Shown: one piece after another, positions 17,031 to 25,742 of the stretch
Layout: every line of letters starts with the position of its first letter
Position numbering within the stretch: the stretch's first letter is position 1
Assembly: GCA_013362405.1 (NCBI GenBank)
Contig: JABFWF010000081.1
Location: forward strand, 1 to 46,063
DNA from: Lysobacter sp.
GTDB lineage: Bacteria; Pseudomonadota; Gammaproteobacteria; Xanthomonadales; Xanthomonadaceae
Direction of reading: 5' to 3'
DNA: 46,063 bases
Made by a program: the position numbers and the translations under genes
Notes under the pieces: generated by a model
Database searches by the model: none
The model's input: the letters and a program-made list of their open reading frames with translations, nothing else
Told to the model about the DNA's origin: nothing

Positions 17031-17804
17031 TTACTGCCAGCCCTTCAACTCGTCCTTGGTGAGCTTGCCGTCGTGGTTGCGGTCGACGACGCGGAACTCG
17101 CGGGTGAGGTCGGCGTTGGATCTCGCTTCCTTGCGCGAAATCGTCCCGTCGTGGTTGGTGTCCATCGCGTTGAAGTCGATGTGGTAGTCGCTGTTGATCG
17201 AATTGCCCGGCGACGAGGTCACGCTGGCCGCGGTGGGCGTCGCATTGCCGGTGGCCATGTTGCCGGCGGTGGTCGCCGGTGTGGATGGCTGCATGCCGGT
17301 GCTGGCCTGGCCGTAGGGAGTCGTCGCTGTCGTGCTCGACGGCGGCATGGTGCTTTGCGGGGTGGCAGCCGCCTGCGCCGCGGCGGCCGCGTTGGCTGCC
17401 GTGTCCGCGGCCGAGTTGGCCTGCGAGGCGCCTTCCGCCGCGCCCTCGACGGTGCCGCGCTTGTTGGTGCCGAAGTTGGCGACCGAGTTGGCCGCCTGCG
17501 CCTGCTCGGCGCCGACGTCCGCGGTGCCGGCCGCCGATTGCGCTTCGTTGGCGGCGGTGCTGGCGGTGGAGTCGGCCGTGGAGCCCATGTCGTGCGCCAT
17601 GTGCGCGGACTTCCGGGCGTCCTTCGCCGACTTCTTCGCCTTCTGCGCGGCCTGGTTCGCGGATTGCGAAGAGGCTTCGGTCTGCTGCTCGGCCTGCGCT
17701 GGGGTGGCCGTGGTGGACTGCGGGCTTGCCGCCTGGGCGTGCGCGGCGCCGGCAAGGCCCAGCGCAGCGACGATGGCGAACGTCAGGGTGGTCGTACGCA
17801 TCAT
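17031..17804 (-). CDS. Secreted EF-hand calcium-binding protein with Ala/Thr-rich linker
   Basis: The protein has 257 residues. The ATG at 17804 is preferred over the longer reading because GAGGT lies 7 nt before it and a clean signal peptide follows (RTTTLTFAIVAALGLAGAAH, cleavage near AHA-QA). The middle is a low-complexity Ala/Ser/Thr/Gln region of about 150 residues. The C-terminus holds two EF-hand loops, DTNHDGTISRKE and DRNHDGKLTKDE, with the Asp/Asn/Asp spacing and final Glu needed to bind Ca2+. It is likely periplasmic or surface-associated. Its role is unknown; such proteins are frequent in Xanthomonadaceae. Confidence 0.8.
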   Translation of the reverse strand: MMRTTTLTFAIVAALGLAGAAHAQAASPQSTTATPAQAEQQTEASSQSANQAAQKAKKSAKDARKSAHMAHDMGSTADSTASTAANEAQSAAGTADVGAEQAQAANSVANFGTNKRGTVEGAAEGASQANSAADTAANAAAAAQAAATPQSTMPPSSTTATTPYGQASTGMQPSTPATTAGNMATGNATPTAASVTSSPGNSINSDYHIDFNAMDTNHDGTISRKEARSNADLTREFRVVDRNHDGKLTKDELKGWQ

Positions 17805-17900
17805 GGTGGGAACCTCGGTGAAGGGGGAGAATCGCAACGGGACCGTAGACCCGCCCCGATCAAGCCCGCGTAAAGCACCAGCGCCCGCGTTTGCGCCTGT

Positions 17901-18098
17901 TCAGCGTGATCGCGCGAGGGAGGCCTGCAACGCGGTCGCCAGCGCCGCGTCGCCGTTGACGAGGTCCCGCCAGGCCAGTTCGATGCCCTTGCGATGGCCT
18001 TTCGCGACGAGCTTCAGGGCGTCGGGATCGAGGGTGAGCGTGTAGGCGCGGCCCTCGATGGCGAGTTCGCGCCGCAGGGGCTTGTCGAGCGGTGTCAT
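17901..18098 (-). CDS. Small conserved-type hypothetical protein
   Basis: The protein has 65 residues: a short beta-rich start (ELAIEGRAYTLTLDPDALKL) followed by a basic patch (VAKGHRKG) and a helix ending ATALQASLARSR. Codon use matches the neighbouring genes (third positions nearly all G or C), which supports coding. No strong Shine-Dalgarno is visible. I do not recognise a named domain. It stands alone between the EF-hand gene and the 2H phosphoesterase-like gene, with no operon partner. Confidence 0.6.
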   Translation of the reverse strand: MTPLDKPLRRELAIEGRAYTLTLDPDALKLVAKGHRKGIELAWRDLVNGDAALATALQASLARSR

Positions 18099-18360
18099 GG
18101 CGGGGCGCGCGTGCCCGCTTCGCGCGGGCTTCATAGCAGCGGGTTCAGCATGTTCGAGAGGGCCCCTTGATGGCGGAGTGAACCATGGCCAGCAGGCATG
18201 AACGGATGGCTGCCGACGGCGCTGCGCGCCTGGAACGTAACGACGAGCACTGCCGCGACGCCGCGGCGCGCTCGCGGGCGCCGGATCCCCGACAACGTGC
18301 GGGACGCGCTGTCGGCTGCGGCCAAGGCGACCGCGGCCTCCACGAGCGCTGAGCGCGACG
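18099..18360. other. Intergenic stretch with a weak candidate small ORF and hairpin
   Basis: These 262 nt separate a - strand small gene from a + strand 2H-type gene. They hold a 6-bp hairpin GCCCGC/GCGGGC (18113-18129). A possible 55-residue + strand ORF (18185-18352) has GGAG 9 nt upstream and a charged composition (MASRHERMAADGAARLER...). Its third-position GC, about 78 percent, is clearly lower than in neighbouring genes, and nothing is recognised in it, so I do not call it as a gene. Confidence 0.3.
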
Positions 18361-18891
18361 ATGACCCGCCTCGGGGCACCGCGGCGCGCGGTTGCAGCGC
18401 CCCTGCCGGAATTCGCCGCGACCGGCGCGCTGCTCCTGCCGCTGGATGCGGTGGCGATGGAGCCGCCGTCGGCGCCGCGCGTGCGCGTCGGCGGCCTCTG
18501 GCTGCGCCGCAAGGACGAATTCCACGTCACCCTCCTCAGCCGTGCGCTCGGGCCACGGCTGCGCGCGCTGCTCGACGAGCCTGCGCTGCAGGTCACGCTG
18601 GCCGCGCTGGACTGGCGCGTGCAGCGCCTGCATGCCTACGACTTCCTCGGCAAGCTCAAGCCCGCGCCGCACGGCGCCGTCGCCTGCTATAGCGTGATCG
18701 AGCATGTACACGTGCCGGGCATGCAGGACCTGTACGCGGCGATTGCCGAACGCATTCCGGATTTCCCGGCTTGCCCGCCGCCGCACGTCACCCACTACGT
18801 GGTCGGTGACCGGCAGGGCATCGGCGTGCCGGACGAGGCCGCGCTCGCGGCCTACCGCATCCGCCCCGTGCAGGAAGCCGAGCTCGCCTAG
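18361..18891 (+). CDS. 2H phosphoesterase-like protein
   Basis: The protein has 176 residues. Two HxT motifs, HVT at residues 55-57 (EFHVTLLS) and HVT at 142-144 (PPHVTHYVVG), are 87 residues apart. This is the defining layout of the 2H phosphoesterase superfamily (LigT, CPDase, tRNA ligase-associated enzymes), which act on 2'-5' or 2',3'-cyclic phosphate ends of RNA or nucleotides. I see the motifs directly; the substrate is unknown. It is followed 159 nt downstream by an Lhr helicase and then a uracil-DNA glycosylase on the same strand, a nucleic-acid repair context. Confidence 0.65.
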   Translation: MTRLGAPRRAVAAPLPEFAATGALLLPLDAVAMEPPSAPRVRVGGLWLRRKDEFHVTLLSRALGPRLRALLDEPALQVTLAALDWRVQRLHAYDFLGKLKPAPHGAVACYSVIEHVHVPGMQDLYAAIAERIPDFPACPPPHVTHYVVGDRQGIGVPDEAALAAYRIRPVQEAELA

Positions 18892-19038
18892 GCGCCCCGC
18901 TTCGGCCATGTCGCAAGTCCTGCGACGCCAACGTGCCAGCCTCGCGCGATGCGCGGCCAGATCCGATTCGACTTCCTTCCGGCGCCCGATGCGGCCGCGG
19001 CATCCGCTCGCGTTCAGGCGCTCCACGGCCGCGGCCCG

Positions 19039-19044
19039 GATAAT
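19039..19044 (+). promoter_or_regulatory. Candidate -10 box immediately before lhr
   Basis: GATAAT lies only 6 nt before the lhr ATG at 19051. No Shine-Dalgarno is visible. A poor -35 (TTCAGG, 19013-19018) is 20 nt away. If real, transcription would begin at or very near the start codon, giving a leaderless mRNA. Confidence 0.35.
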
Positions 19045-19050
19045 CGCGGC

Positions 19051-22000
19051 ATGCCCGACGCCCCCGTCCTGGCCGGCTTCCATCCGGCGGTCGCCGCGTG
19101 GTTCGCCTCTGCCTTTCCCGCGCCGACCGAGGCGCAGATGCAGGCGTGGCCGCCGATCCGCGCAGGTCGCAATACGCTGGTCGCCGCGCCCACCGGTTCC
19201 GGCAAGACGCTGACCGCGTTCCTCTCCGCCATCGATGCACTGGTGCGCGAAGGCCTCGAACAGGGCGGCCTGCCCGACGCGACCCAGGTCGTCTACGTCT
19301 CGCCGCTGAAGGCGCTGTCGAACGACATCCATCTCAACCTCGAAGCGCCGCTGGAAGGCATCCGCGCCGAGCTCGCGCGCCAAGGGCTGCCCGACGTCGC
19401 GATCCGTACCGCGGTGCGCACCGGCGACACGCCGCAGGCCGAACGCGCAGCGCTGCGCCGGCAGCCGCCGCACATCCTCGTGACCACGCCCGAGTCGCTG
19501 TACGTGCTGCTCGGCTCCGAATCGGGCCGCGCGATGCTGGCGGGTACGCGCACGGTCATCGTCGACGAGATCCACGCGATGGTGTCGAGCAAGCGCGGCA
19601 GCCACCTCGCGCTGTCGCTCGAACGCCTGGAAGCGCTGTGCGGGCGCCGCCTGGCGCGCGTGGGCCTGTCGGCGACGCAGAAGCCCGTCGAGGACGTCGC
19701 GCGCTTCTTGGTCGGTGCGGCGAACGTGGCTGGCCCCTCCCCTGCGAAGGTCGGGGTGGCCTGGGGAGGGGTTGCTTCGGAGGCTGGCGACACGGCCGTG
19801 GCCGTCGGCGATCAGGCAGCCCCCTCCCAGCCTCCCCCCCCTATCGCCGCAGGGGGAGGAGTGCCCGACCGCGGCACGCCCGACTGCGCCATCGTCGACA
19901 TCGGCTACACCCGCCGCCGCGACCTGGCGCTGGAACTCACGCCGGTGCCGCTGCAGACGGTGATGTCGAACGAGCACTGGGACCTCATTTACGCGCGCAT
20001 CGCCGAGCTCGTCGAACAGCACCGCACCACGCTGGTCTTCGTCAACACGCGGCGCATGGCCGAGCGCGCCGCGCGCCATCTCGCCGAGAAGCTCGGCAAG
20101 GAACACGTCGCCGCGCACCACGGCAGCCTGTCGAAGGAGCTGCGCCTGGACGCGGAGCAGCGGCTCAAGGCCGGACAGCTGAAGGTGCTGGTCGCGACCG
20201 CATCGCTGGAACTCGGCATCGACATCGGCGACGTCGACCTCGTCTGCCAGATCGGCTCGCCGCGCGCGATCTCGGCCTTCCTGCAGCGCGTCGGCCGCTC
20301 CGGCCACTTCGTGGGCGGCGTGCCGAAGGGCCGGTTGTTCCCGACCACGCGCGAGGAACTGGTCGAATGCGCCGCGCTGCTCGACTGCGTGCGGCGTGGC
20401 GAACTCGATGCGCTGATCATGCCGAAGGCGCCGCTGGACGTGCTCGCGCAGCAGATCGTCGCGGAAGTCTCGAGCGCCGAATGGGACGAGGACGCGCTGT
20501 ACGACTGGATGCGCCGCGCATGGCCATACGCGCAGCTGCAGCGCAAGGATTACGACGCCGTCGTGCGCATGCTCGCCGAAGGGTTCACCACGCGCCGCGG
20601 CACGCGCGCGGGCTACCTGCATCGCGACGCCGTGCACAGGCGCCTGCGCGGACGCAAGGGCGGGCGCATGACGGCGGTGATGTCGGGCGGCACCATCCCG
20701 GACACCGGCGATTACACGGTGATCCTGGAACCGCAGGCGACGACGATCGGCAACGTCAACGAGGACTTCGCCATCGAAAGCATGGCGGGCGACATCTTCC
20801 AGCTCGGCAACGCGAGCTACCGCGTGCTGAAGGTCGAGCCGGGCCGCATGCGCGTGGAGGACGCGCAGGGCGCGCCGCCGACGATCCCGTTCTGGCTGGG
20901 CGAGGCACCCGGCCGCACCGACGAACTGTCGATCGGCGTGTCGCGGTTGCGCGAAGAGATCGCGCGACGGCTGAGACCCGACCTCGTCGCCGAACCGGTC
21001 GCGCTGCCGCAGCTCGACGATGCGGTCGCCGGGCTGCCGGGCGTCGACCTGGCGATGCGCTGGCTCACCGGCGAGGTGGGCCTCGACGACAACGCCGCGC
21101 GCCAGATCGTCGACTTCCTCGGCCGCCAGCTCAGCGCGACCGGCGTGATGCCGACGCGCGCGCAGCTGGTGCTCGAGCGCTTCTTCGACGAATCCGGCGG
21201 CACCCAGCTGGTCATCCACACGCCCTACGGCAGTCGGCTCAACCGTGCCTGGGGCCTTGCGTTGCGCAAGCGCTTCTGCCGCAAGTTCAACTTCGAGCTG
21301 CAGGCCGCGGCGACCGAGGACGCGATCGTGCTGTCGCTCTCGACCAGCCACAGTTTCCCGCTGCTCGAGGTCGCGCAGTACCTGCATTCCTCGTCGGCCG
21401 AGCACATCCTCGTCCAGGCGCTGCTCGATGCACCGCTGTTCGGCGCGCGCTGGCGCTGGAACGCGACCACCGCGCTGGCGCTGCCGCGCTTCATCGGCGG
21501 CAAGAAGGTGGCGCCGCAGCTGCAGCGGATGAAGTCGGAAGACCTGCTGGCGACGGTGTTCCCGGACCAGGTCGCCTGCCTGGAAAACATCGTCGGCGAA
21601 CGCGAGATCCCCGACCATCCGCTGGTCGCGCAGACGCTCGACGACTGCCTGCACGAGGCGATGGATACCGAAGGCTGGCTGCAGCTGCTGCGCGATCTCG
21701 AGAGCGGCAGGGTGGGGGTGGTCGCCCGTGATCTCACCGCGCCGTCGCCGTTCGCTGGCGAGGCGCTCAGCGCGAGGCCATACGCCTTCCTCGACGACGC
21801 GCCGCTGGAGGAACGCCGCACGCAGGCGGTGCAATCGCGCCGCTTCGATGCCGAGGATGCCGGCGACCTCGGTCGCCTCGACGCCGGTGCGATCGAGGAA
21901 GTGCGTGCGCAGGCCTGGCCGGAAGTGCGCCACGCCGACGAGATGCACGAGGCGCTGGTCGGCCTTGGCGTCGTGACCGACGACGAAGCCGCGACGAGCG

Positions 22001-23628
22001 GCTGGGACGGCGCGCTGCAGGCACTGGCGAAGGCACATCGCGCGACCCGCGTGCAGCCGGTGCATGCGGCGCATGCGCTGTGGTTCGCGGCGGAACGGCT
22101 CGCGCAGGCGGACGCGGTGCATCCGGGGGCGAAACGCACGCCCGCCATCGAGGCGCCGACGGAATTCGCGATCGCGTGCAGTCGCGATGACGCGCTGGTC
22201 GAACTCGTGCGTTCGCGACTGACCGGACTCGGCCCGACCACGGCGGACGTGCTCGCCGCGGCGCTCGTGGCGCCGCGTGGCGAGATCGAGCTGGCCCTGC
22301 TGAAGCTGGAAAGCGAGGGCTACGCCATGCGCGGCCGCTTCACGCCGGCGGCCTGCGCCGACGACGACGCGGAGGAGTGGTGCGAGCGCCACCTGCTGGC
22401 GCGCATCCACCGTTACACGGTCGGCCGGCTGCGGCGCGAGATCGAACCGGTCGAGCCGCGCGACTTCATGCGCTTCCTGTTCGACTGGCAGCGCGTGTCG
22501 AAGGCCGCGCGGGTGAGCGGGCCGGAAGCGCTTGCCGGCGTGCTCACCCAGCTCGAGGGCTTCGAGGCCCCGGCCGGCGCGTGGGAAAGCGAACTGCTGC
22601 CCGCGCGCGTCTCCGATTACGCGATCTCCTGGCTCGACGACCAGTGCACCGCCGGCCGCGTCGCATGGACGCGACTGCGCGCCGCATCGGAAGGCGGGGG
22701 GCGTGGCGCGGCTTCGCCGGTGCGCGCCACGCCGATCGTGCTGCTGCCGCGCCGCCAGCTGGCGCCGTGGACGCAGCTTGCGGCGACCGCACGCGAGGAC
22801 GAGCCACCGCTGTCGTCGCGCGCGCAGAAGGTGGCCGACACGCTGCGCGAGCATGGCGCAGCGTTCTTCGACGAACTGGCGCGCGACACCCGCCTGCTGC
22901 ACACCGAGCTGGAGGATGCGCTCGCCGAGCTGGTCGCGCGCGGGCGCGCCACCTGCGACAGCTTCGCCGGCCTGCGCGCGCTGCTGGTGCCGCAGGCGAA
23001 GCGGCCGCACGCATTCGGCCGGCGCAGCCGGCGCGCGGCGCTGTTCGGCATCGAGGATGCGGGACGCTGGACGTTGACGCGCAGGCCATCCGTGGAAGGC
23101 AAGCGTGATGCGGATGCCGTCGAACACGTCGCGCGCACCTTGCTGCGACGTTACGGCATGGTGTGCTGGCGGTTGATCGAGCGCGAGGCGCCCTGGCTGC
23201 CGCCGTGGCGCGAACTGCTGCGCGTGTACCACCGGCTGGAGGCGCGCGGCGAGATCCGCGGCGGACGCTTCGTCGCCGGGTTGTCGGGCGAGCAGTTCGC
23301 GCTGCCCGAAGCGGTCGCGGCGCTGCGCCAGGTGCGCAAGCGCACGCCGGATGGCGAGCGGGTCGCGGTGTCCGCGCTGGACCCGCTCAACCTCGTCGGC
23401 ACGGTCGTCGCCGGCGCGAAGGTGCCGCGCCAGCTCGGTGCGCGCGTGCTGTATCGCGACGGCGTGCCGTTGGCGTCGCTGGTGGGCGGCGAGGTGCAGT
23501 GGCTGGCGGAGCTGCCTGACGAGGAACAGCGGCGCGTCCGCAGGGTGCTGTTGCGCGAGCCGGAGTCGGCGTTCGCGTTCGATGCCGCAGGGGCCGCCGC
23601 AACAACGCCCCACGCAGGAGCGACGTAA
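19051..23628 (+). CDS. lhr: Lhr-type ATP-dependent helicase (full length)
   Basis: The protein has 1525 residues, close to E. coli Lhr (1538). Superfamily 2 motifs, numbered from this start, are Walker A APTGSGKT (46-53), DEIHAM (172-177), SATQ (207-210), and then [20 protein letters not shown] and LQRVGRSGH. These are followed by the long Lhr winged-helix/beta-barrel and C-terminal domains. Lhr is a 3'-5' DNA translocase with repair roles; the E. coli C-terminal part has been reported to have uracil-DNA glycosylase activity. Two oddities: about 50 extra residues (226-276), rich in Gly/Pro/Ala, lie between SATQ and PDCAIVD and are encoded by an inverted-repeat DNA element, and the stop codon lies in another repeat. 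The ATG at 19051 is chosen over an upstream in-frame ATG at 18949 because alignment starts at [10 protein letters not shown]. Confidence 0.93.
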   Translation: MPDAPVLAGFHPAVAAWFASAFPAPTEAQMQAWPPIRAGRNTLVAAPTGSGKTLTAFLSAIDALVREGLEQGGLPDATQVVYVSPLKALSNDIHLNLEAPLEGIRAELARQGLPDVAIRTAVRTGDTPQAERAALRRQPPHILVTTPESLYVLLGSESGRAMLAGTRTVIVDEIHAMVSSKRGSHLALSLERLEALCGRRLARVGLSATQKPVEDVARFLVGAANVAGPSPAKVGVAWGGVASEAGDTAVAVGDQAAPSQPPPPIAAGGGVPDRGTPDCAIVDIGYTRRRDLALELTPVPLQTVMSNEHWDLIYARIAELVEQHRTTLVFVNTRRMAERAARHLAEKLGKEHVAAHHGSLSKELRLDAEQRLKAGQLKVLVATASLELGIDIGDVDLVCQIGSPRAISAFLQRVGRSGHFVGGVPKGRLFPTTREELVECAALLDCVRRGELDALIMPKAPLDVLAQQIVAEVSSAEWDEDALYDWMRRAWPYAQLQRKDYDAVVRMLAEGFTTRRGTRAGYLHRDAVHRRLRGRKGGRMTAVMSGGTIPDTGDYTVILEPQATTIGNVNEDFAIESMAGDIFQLGNASYRVLKVEPGRMRVEDAQGAPPTIPFWLGEAPGRTDELSIGVSRLREEIARRLRPDLVAEPVALPQLDDAVAGLPGVDLAMRWLTGEVGLDDNAARQIVDFLGRQLSATGVMPTRAQLVLERFFDESGGTQLVIHTPYGSRLNRAWGLALRKRFCRKFNFELQAAATEDAIVLSLSTSHSFPLLEVAQYLHSSSAEHILVQALLDAPLFGARWRWNATTALALPRFIGGKKVAPQLQRMKSEDLLATVFPDQVACLENIVGEREIPDHPLVAQTLDDCLHEAMDTEGWLQLLRDLESGRVGVVARDLTAPSPFAGEALSARPYAFLDDAPLEERRTQAVQSRRFDAEDAGDLGRLDAGAIEEVRAQAWPEVRHADEMHEALVGLGVVTDDEAATSGWDGALQALAKAHRATRVQPVHAAHALWFAAERLAQADAVHPGAKRTPAIEAPTEFAIACSRDDALVELVRSRLTGLGPTTADVLAAALVAPRGEIELALLKLESEGYAMRGRFTPAACADDDAEEWCERHLLARIHRYTVGRLRREIEPVEPRDFMRFLFDWQRVSKAARVSGPEALAGVLTQLEGFEAPAGAWESELLPARVSDYAISWLDDQCTAGRVAWTRLRAASEGGGRGAASPVRATPIVLLPRRQLAPWTQLAATAREDEPPLSSRAQKVADTLREHGAAFFDELARDTRLLHTELEDALAELVARGRATCDSFAGLRALLVPQAKRPHAFGRRSRRAALFGIEDAGRWTLTRRPSVEGKRDADAVEHVARTLLRRYGMVCWRLIEREAPWLPPWRELLRVYHRLEARGEIRGGRFVAGLSGEQFALPEAVAALRQVRKRTPDGERVAVSALDPLNLVGTVVAGAKVPRQLGARVLYRDGVPLASLVGGEVQWLAELPDEEQRRVRRVLLREPESAFAFDAAGAAATTPHAGAT
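19734..19861 (+). repeat. Inverted-repeat element inserted in frame in lhr
   Basis: The left arm (about 19734-19774: CCCCTCCCCTGCGAAGG, then GGGGTGGCCTGGGGAGGGG) is an imperfect inverted copy of the right arm (about 19817-19861: CAGCCCCCTCCCAGCCTCC, then CGCAGGGGGAGGAG). The arms flank about 42 nt. The CCCCTCCC/GGGGAGG words are typical of intergenic repeats in this family of bacteria, not of Lhr coding sequence. The element has no stop codon in the lhr frame and adds Gly/Pro-rich residues. It resembles a small MITE- or REP-like insertion fixed in frame. Confidence 0.75.
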
Positions 23629-23667
23629 ATCGCGACGTGACACCCGGCCGCGGTTCGCTTCGCTCCT
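23615..23667. repeat. REP-like palindromic repeat overlapping the lhr stop
   Basis: AGGAGCGA (23616-23623) and its inverse TCGCTCCT (23660-23667) bound the segment. The left arm reads CAGGAGCGACGTAAATCGCGA and supplies the last codons and TAA stop of lhr. The same AGGAGCG word is present in the palindrome at 28134-28207. Confidence 0.6.
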
Positions 23668-23669
23668 CT

Positions 23670-23689
23670 GATGGCATTTGATGGCATTT
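23670..23689. repeat. Tandem duplication, 10-mer x2
   Basis: GATGGCATTT is repeated exactly twice head to tail between lhr and the uracil-DNA glycosylase gene. A separate 16-mer duplication follows 22 nt later. Confidence 0.85.
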
Positions 23690-23711
23690 CCGAAGACGCG
23701 CGGCGGGCATG

Positions 23712-23743
23712 ACTTGCATATGGCGTCACTTGCATATGGCGTC
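23712..23743. repeat. Tandem duplication, 16-mer x2
   Basis: ACTTGCATATGGCGTC occurs twice in perfect tandem, 50 nt upstream of the glycosylase start. The unit contains the palindrome GCATATGGC-like core CATATG. It could be slippage debris or a paired binding site; nothing in the sequence decides. Confidence 0.85.
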
Positions 23744-23775
23744 GCGCGCCTCGCCATCCGGCTGCCTTCACCCGA

Positions 23776-23791
23776 CGCATCCGAAGATGCG
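23776..23791 (+). promoter_or_regulatory. Hairpin directly before the udgX start codon
   Basis: CGCATC-CGAA-GATGCG forms a 6-bp stem with a CGAA tetraloop, ending 2 nt before the ATG at 23794. It occupies the place where a Shine-Dalgarno would be, and none is seen. It might restrain translation or mark a leaderless start further down. Confidence 0.4.
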
Positions 23792-23793
23792 CC

Positions 23794-24489
23794 ATGGCCA
23801 CGCGCAAGACACCCACGCGCCCGCCGGCGAAGCGCTCCCCGCGCTCAGGCGCCAGCCCGCCCAGGCGTCCGCGCACGGTCCCCGACGGCAGCGCGCCCGA
23901 GCCGGTCGACGACAGCCTTGCCGCGCTGCGCGACGCGGCGGCCGGGTGCAAGCGCTGCCCGCTGTGGAAACCGGCGACGCAGACGGTGTTCGGCGAGGGG
24001 CCGGCGAAGGCGCGCGTACTCGTGGTCGGCGAACAGCCGGGCGACCAGGAGGATCTCGCCGGCCGGCCTTTCGTCGGCCCGGCCGGGCAGATGTTCGACC
24101 GCGCGCTGGAGGAACTGGGCATCGACCGCAGCCGCTTCTACGTCACCAACGCGGTCAAGCATTTCAAGTTCGAGCGGCGCGGCAAGGTGCGCCTGCACCG
24201 CAGCCCGAATCCCGCCGAGCAGGCCGCGTGCCGCATCTGGCTGGAAGGGGAACTGTCGCGGATCAAGCCCGACATCGTCGTCTGCCTCGGCGCGATCGCG
24301 GCCCGGAACGTCCTCGGTTCGAAGTTCCGGCTGATGGCGCAACGCGGCACCTGGCAGGCGCTGCCCGACGGCACGCGCGCGTTCGCGACCGTGCATCCGT
24401 CCTTCATCCTGCGCCAGCGCGACGCGACGTCCCGCCATGCGGCCTACCGCGGCTTCGTCGCCGACCTGGCGCTGCTGCTCGACGCCTGA
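23794..24489 (+). CDS. udgX: UdgX-type uracil-DNA glycosylase
   Basis: The protein has 231 residues. It belongs to the family 4-related Fe-S uracil-DNA glycosylases of the UdgX group, which bind uracil in DNA and can become covalently attached to it. GEQPGDQEDLAGRPFVGPAG (residues 79-98, the uracil-pocket motif) is typical. A Lys/Arg-rich loop at 130-138 (GKVRLHRSP) contains His135, matching the covalent His of the UdgX loop, though the second Arg of the usual KRR is Val. Cysteines C52, C55, C146 and C164 fit a 4Fe-4S cluster, and HPSF (201-204) is the second active-site motif. A basic N-terminal extension of about 35 residues precedes the core. It follows lhr on the same strand. Confidence 0.9.
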   Translation: MATRKTPTRPPAKRSPRSGASPPRRPRTVPDGSAPEPVDDSLAALRDAAAGCKRCPLWKPATQTVFGEGPAKARVLVVGEQPGDQEDLAGRPFVGPAGQMFDRALEELGIDRSRFYVTNAVKHFKFERRGKVRLHRSPNPAEQAACRIWLEGELSRIKPDIVVCLGAIAARNVLGSKFRLMAQRGTWQALPDGTRAFATVHPSFILRQRDATSRHAAYRGFVADLALLLDA

Positions 24490-24578
24490 CGCGCCGCCGC
24501 GGTGCGCGTGTATCCCGTCAAGGCCGGTTCGCGCCGGTGCGGCTCACAGCAGCCACCGCGAGCGCCGCGATTCAAGCA

Positions 24579-24941
24579 TTAGGTGAACGCGGCGACCAGG
24601 AGCAGCACGAACCCCAGCACGGCCAGCAGTGCGTGGACCACGACCAGCCAGGACGGCAGCAGCCGCTGCTTCCACTGATAGGCCAGCGCCATCAGCACGC
24701 CGCCGGCCGCCGCCACCAGGAACAGGACGAGCGCGGCCTTCGCCGTGCCCGGCACCGCCGCGGTCGCCACCGCGTAGGCGAGCAGGGTGGCGCCGGCGCC
24801 GGCGGCGAAACCGTGCACCATCGACAGCCACACCGGCGGGTTGCGCTGGCCGGCAAACCGTATTCCCGCCATGGTGAGACCGCCCAGCGCAGTGAGCACG
24901 AACAGCCACACCGACGTGCGCAGCATGAGCATGGCGTCCAT
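24579..24941 (-). CDS. Small four-helix integral membrane protein
   Basis: The protein has 120 residues, almost all hydrophobic. Four transmembrane helices are visible at about 8-28, 38-60, 68-88 and 98-118, with short polar loops (RFAGQRNPP, QWKQRLLPS). GGAGG 5 nt before the ATG supports the start. No motif or named family is recognised. It is convergent with udgX and is 93 nt upstream of ahpD on the same strand as the latter, so a link to either is unproven. Confidence 0.7.
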   Translation of the reverse strand: MDAMLMLRTSVWLFVLTALGGLTMAGIRFAGQRNPPVWLSMVHGFAAGAGATLLAYAVATAAVPGTAKAALVLFLVAAAGGVLMALAYQWKQRLLPSWLVVVHALLAVLGFVLLLVAAFT

Positions 24942-25034
24942 GGCGGCCTCCGCTCGCGTTTTCCGGGCCGACCTTAGGCCCGGCGCGGTGAGAGGAGCGT
25001 CAAGCGGCCGCGTGCGTGCCGGTGGGTGGAGCGG

Positions 25035-25574
25035 TCAGGCCGCGGGCTGCGCCTGTTCGGCGGTGACCGCCACCGCGTGCAGCACCGCGGCGATCTTCAG
25101 CGCGCTCTGCACGCCCTGCGCGCTGACCCCGTGTTCGCGCACGGTGCGCTCGTGGGAATCGAGGCAGGCGCCGCAACCGTTGATCGCCGACACCGCCAGC
25201 GAGCACAGCTCGAAGGTCACCTTGTCCAGGCCCGGGTTGGCGAGGATGTTCATGCGCAGGCCCGCGCGCATCGTGCCGTACTCGTCGTTGTGGATGAGGT
25301 GCGTGGCGCGGTAGTAGATGTTGTTCATCGCCATGATCGCGGCGGCGGCGCGCGCGCCGTTCATCTCGTCGGCGGAGAGCTGCTCGGCGGCGAAGGCCTT
25401 GATCGCCTCGACCAGCGGCGCATGACGGCCGGCGATCGCGGAGGCGAAGGCGACGGCACGCAACTGCCTGCCGTCGAGGCCGGCGGCGCCCGTTTCGCTC
25501 AGCACCGAGTCGAGGTTGAGCTTGAGGTCCTTGGCATAGTCGGGCAGGGCGTTGCGCAGATCGGTGAGGCTCAT
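25035..25574 (-). CDS. ahpD: Alkylhydroperoxidase AhpD (carboxymuconolactone decarboxylase family)
   Basis: The protein has 179 residues. The active site of AhpD is complete: Glu122, Cys134, Cys137 and His141 in FELCSLAVSAINGCGACLDS plus H, with the same spacing as the mycobacterial enzyme (E118, C130, C133, H137). In Mycobacterium, AhpD passes electrons from a lipoylated dehydrogenase subunit to AhpC. It lies 208 nt downstream of ahpC on the same strand, with two hairpins in between, so it may be transcribed both by readthrough and on its own. No ahpF is present in the window. Confidence 0.92.
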   Translation of the reverse strand: MSLTDLRNALPDYAKDLKLNLDSVLSETGAAGLDGRQLRAVAFASAIAGRHAPLVEAIKAFAAEQLSADEMNGARAAAAIMAMNNIYYRATHLIHNDEYGTMRAGLRMNILANPGLDKVTFELCSLAVSAINGCGACLDSHERTVREHGVSAQGVQSALKIAAVLHAVAVTAEQAQPAA

Positions 25575-25669
25575 GGGACGTCTCCAGGCGGATGTCGTTC
25601 CGGGTTCCGGGCGACAGGCATGTGTGGCCGCACGCGAACCACCCTGCGTGCGTGGGTTGCTGCAACAAC

Positions 25670-25691
25670 AAAGGCGGCCGAAGCCGCCTTT
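25670..25691 (-). terminator. Hairpin downstream of ahpC, distal
   Basis: A 9-bp stem AAAGGCGGC/GCCGCCTTT. On the - strand the loop is TTCG, a stable tetraloop, and the stem ends in TTT followed by GTTG. It is a good intrinsic terminator between ahpC and ahpD. Confidence 0.75.
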
Positions 25692-25742
25692 GCGCCGCGC
25701 GGCGGAGAGTGCCGGGGAGGGGCGGCCGCGCGGAAAACCGGG

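Noticed and set aside
18185-18352. 55-codon + strand ORF with GGAG upstream
   Set aside because: Third-position GC is clearly below that of neighbouring genes, it has no recognisable motif, and it overlaps other spurious frames. Kept only as a note in the intergenic entry.
18145-23757. Very long open frame on the - strand antisense to lhr (about 1870 codons)
   Set aside because: It is a shadow produced by the high GC content and codon bias of lhr. The translation is Arg/His/Ala/Gln-rich with no recognisable domain, whereas the + frame has every Lhr motif.
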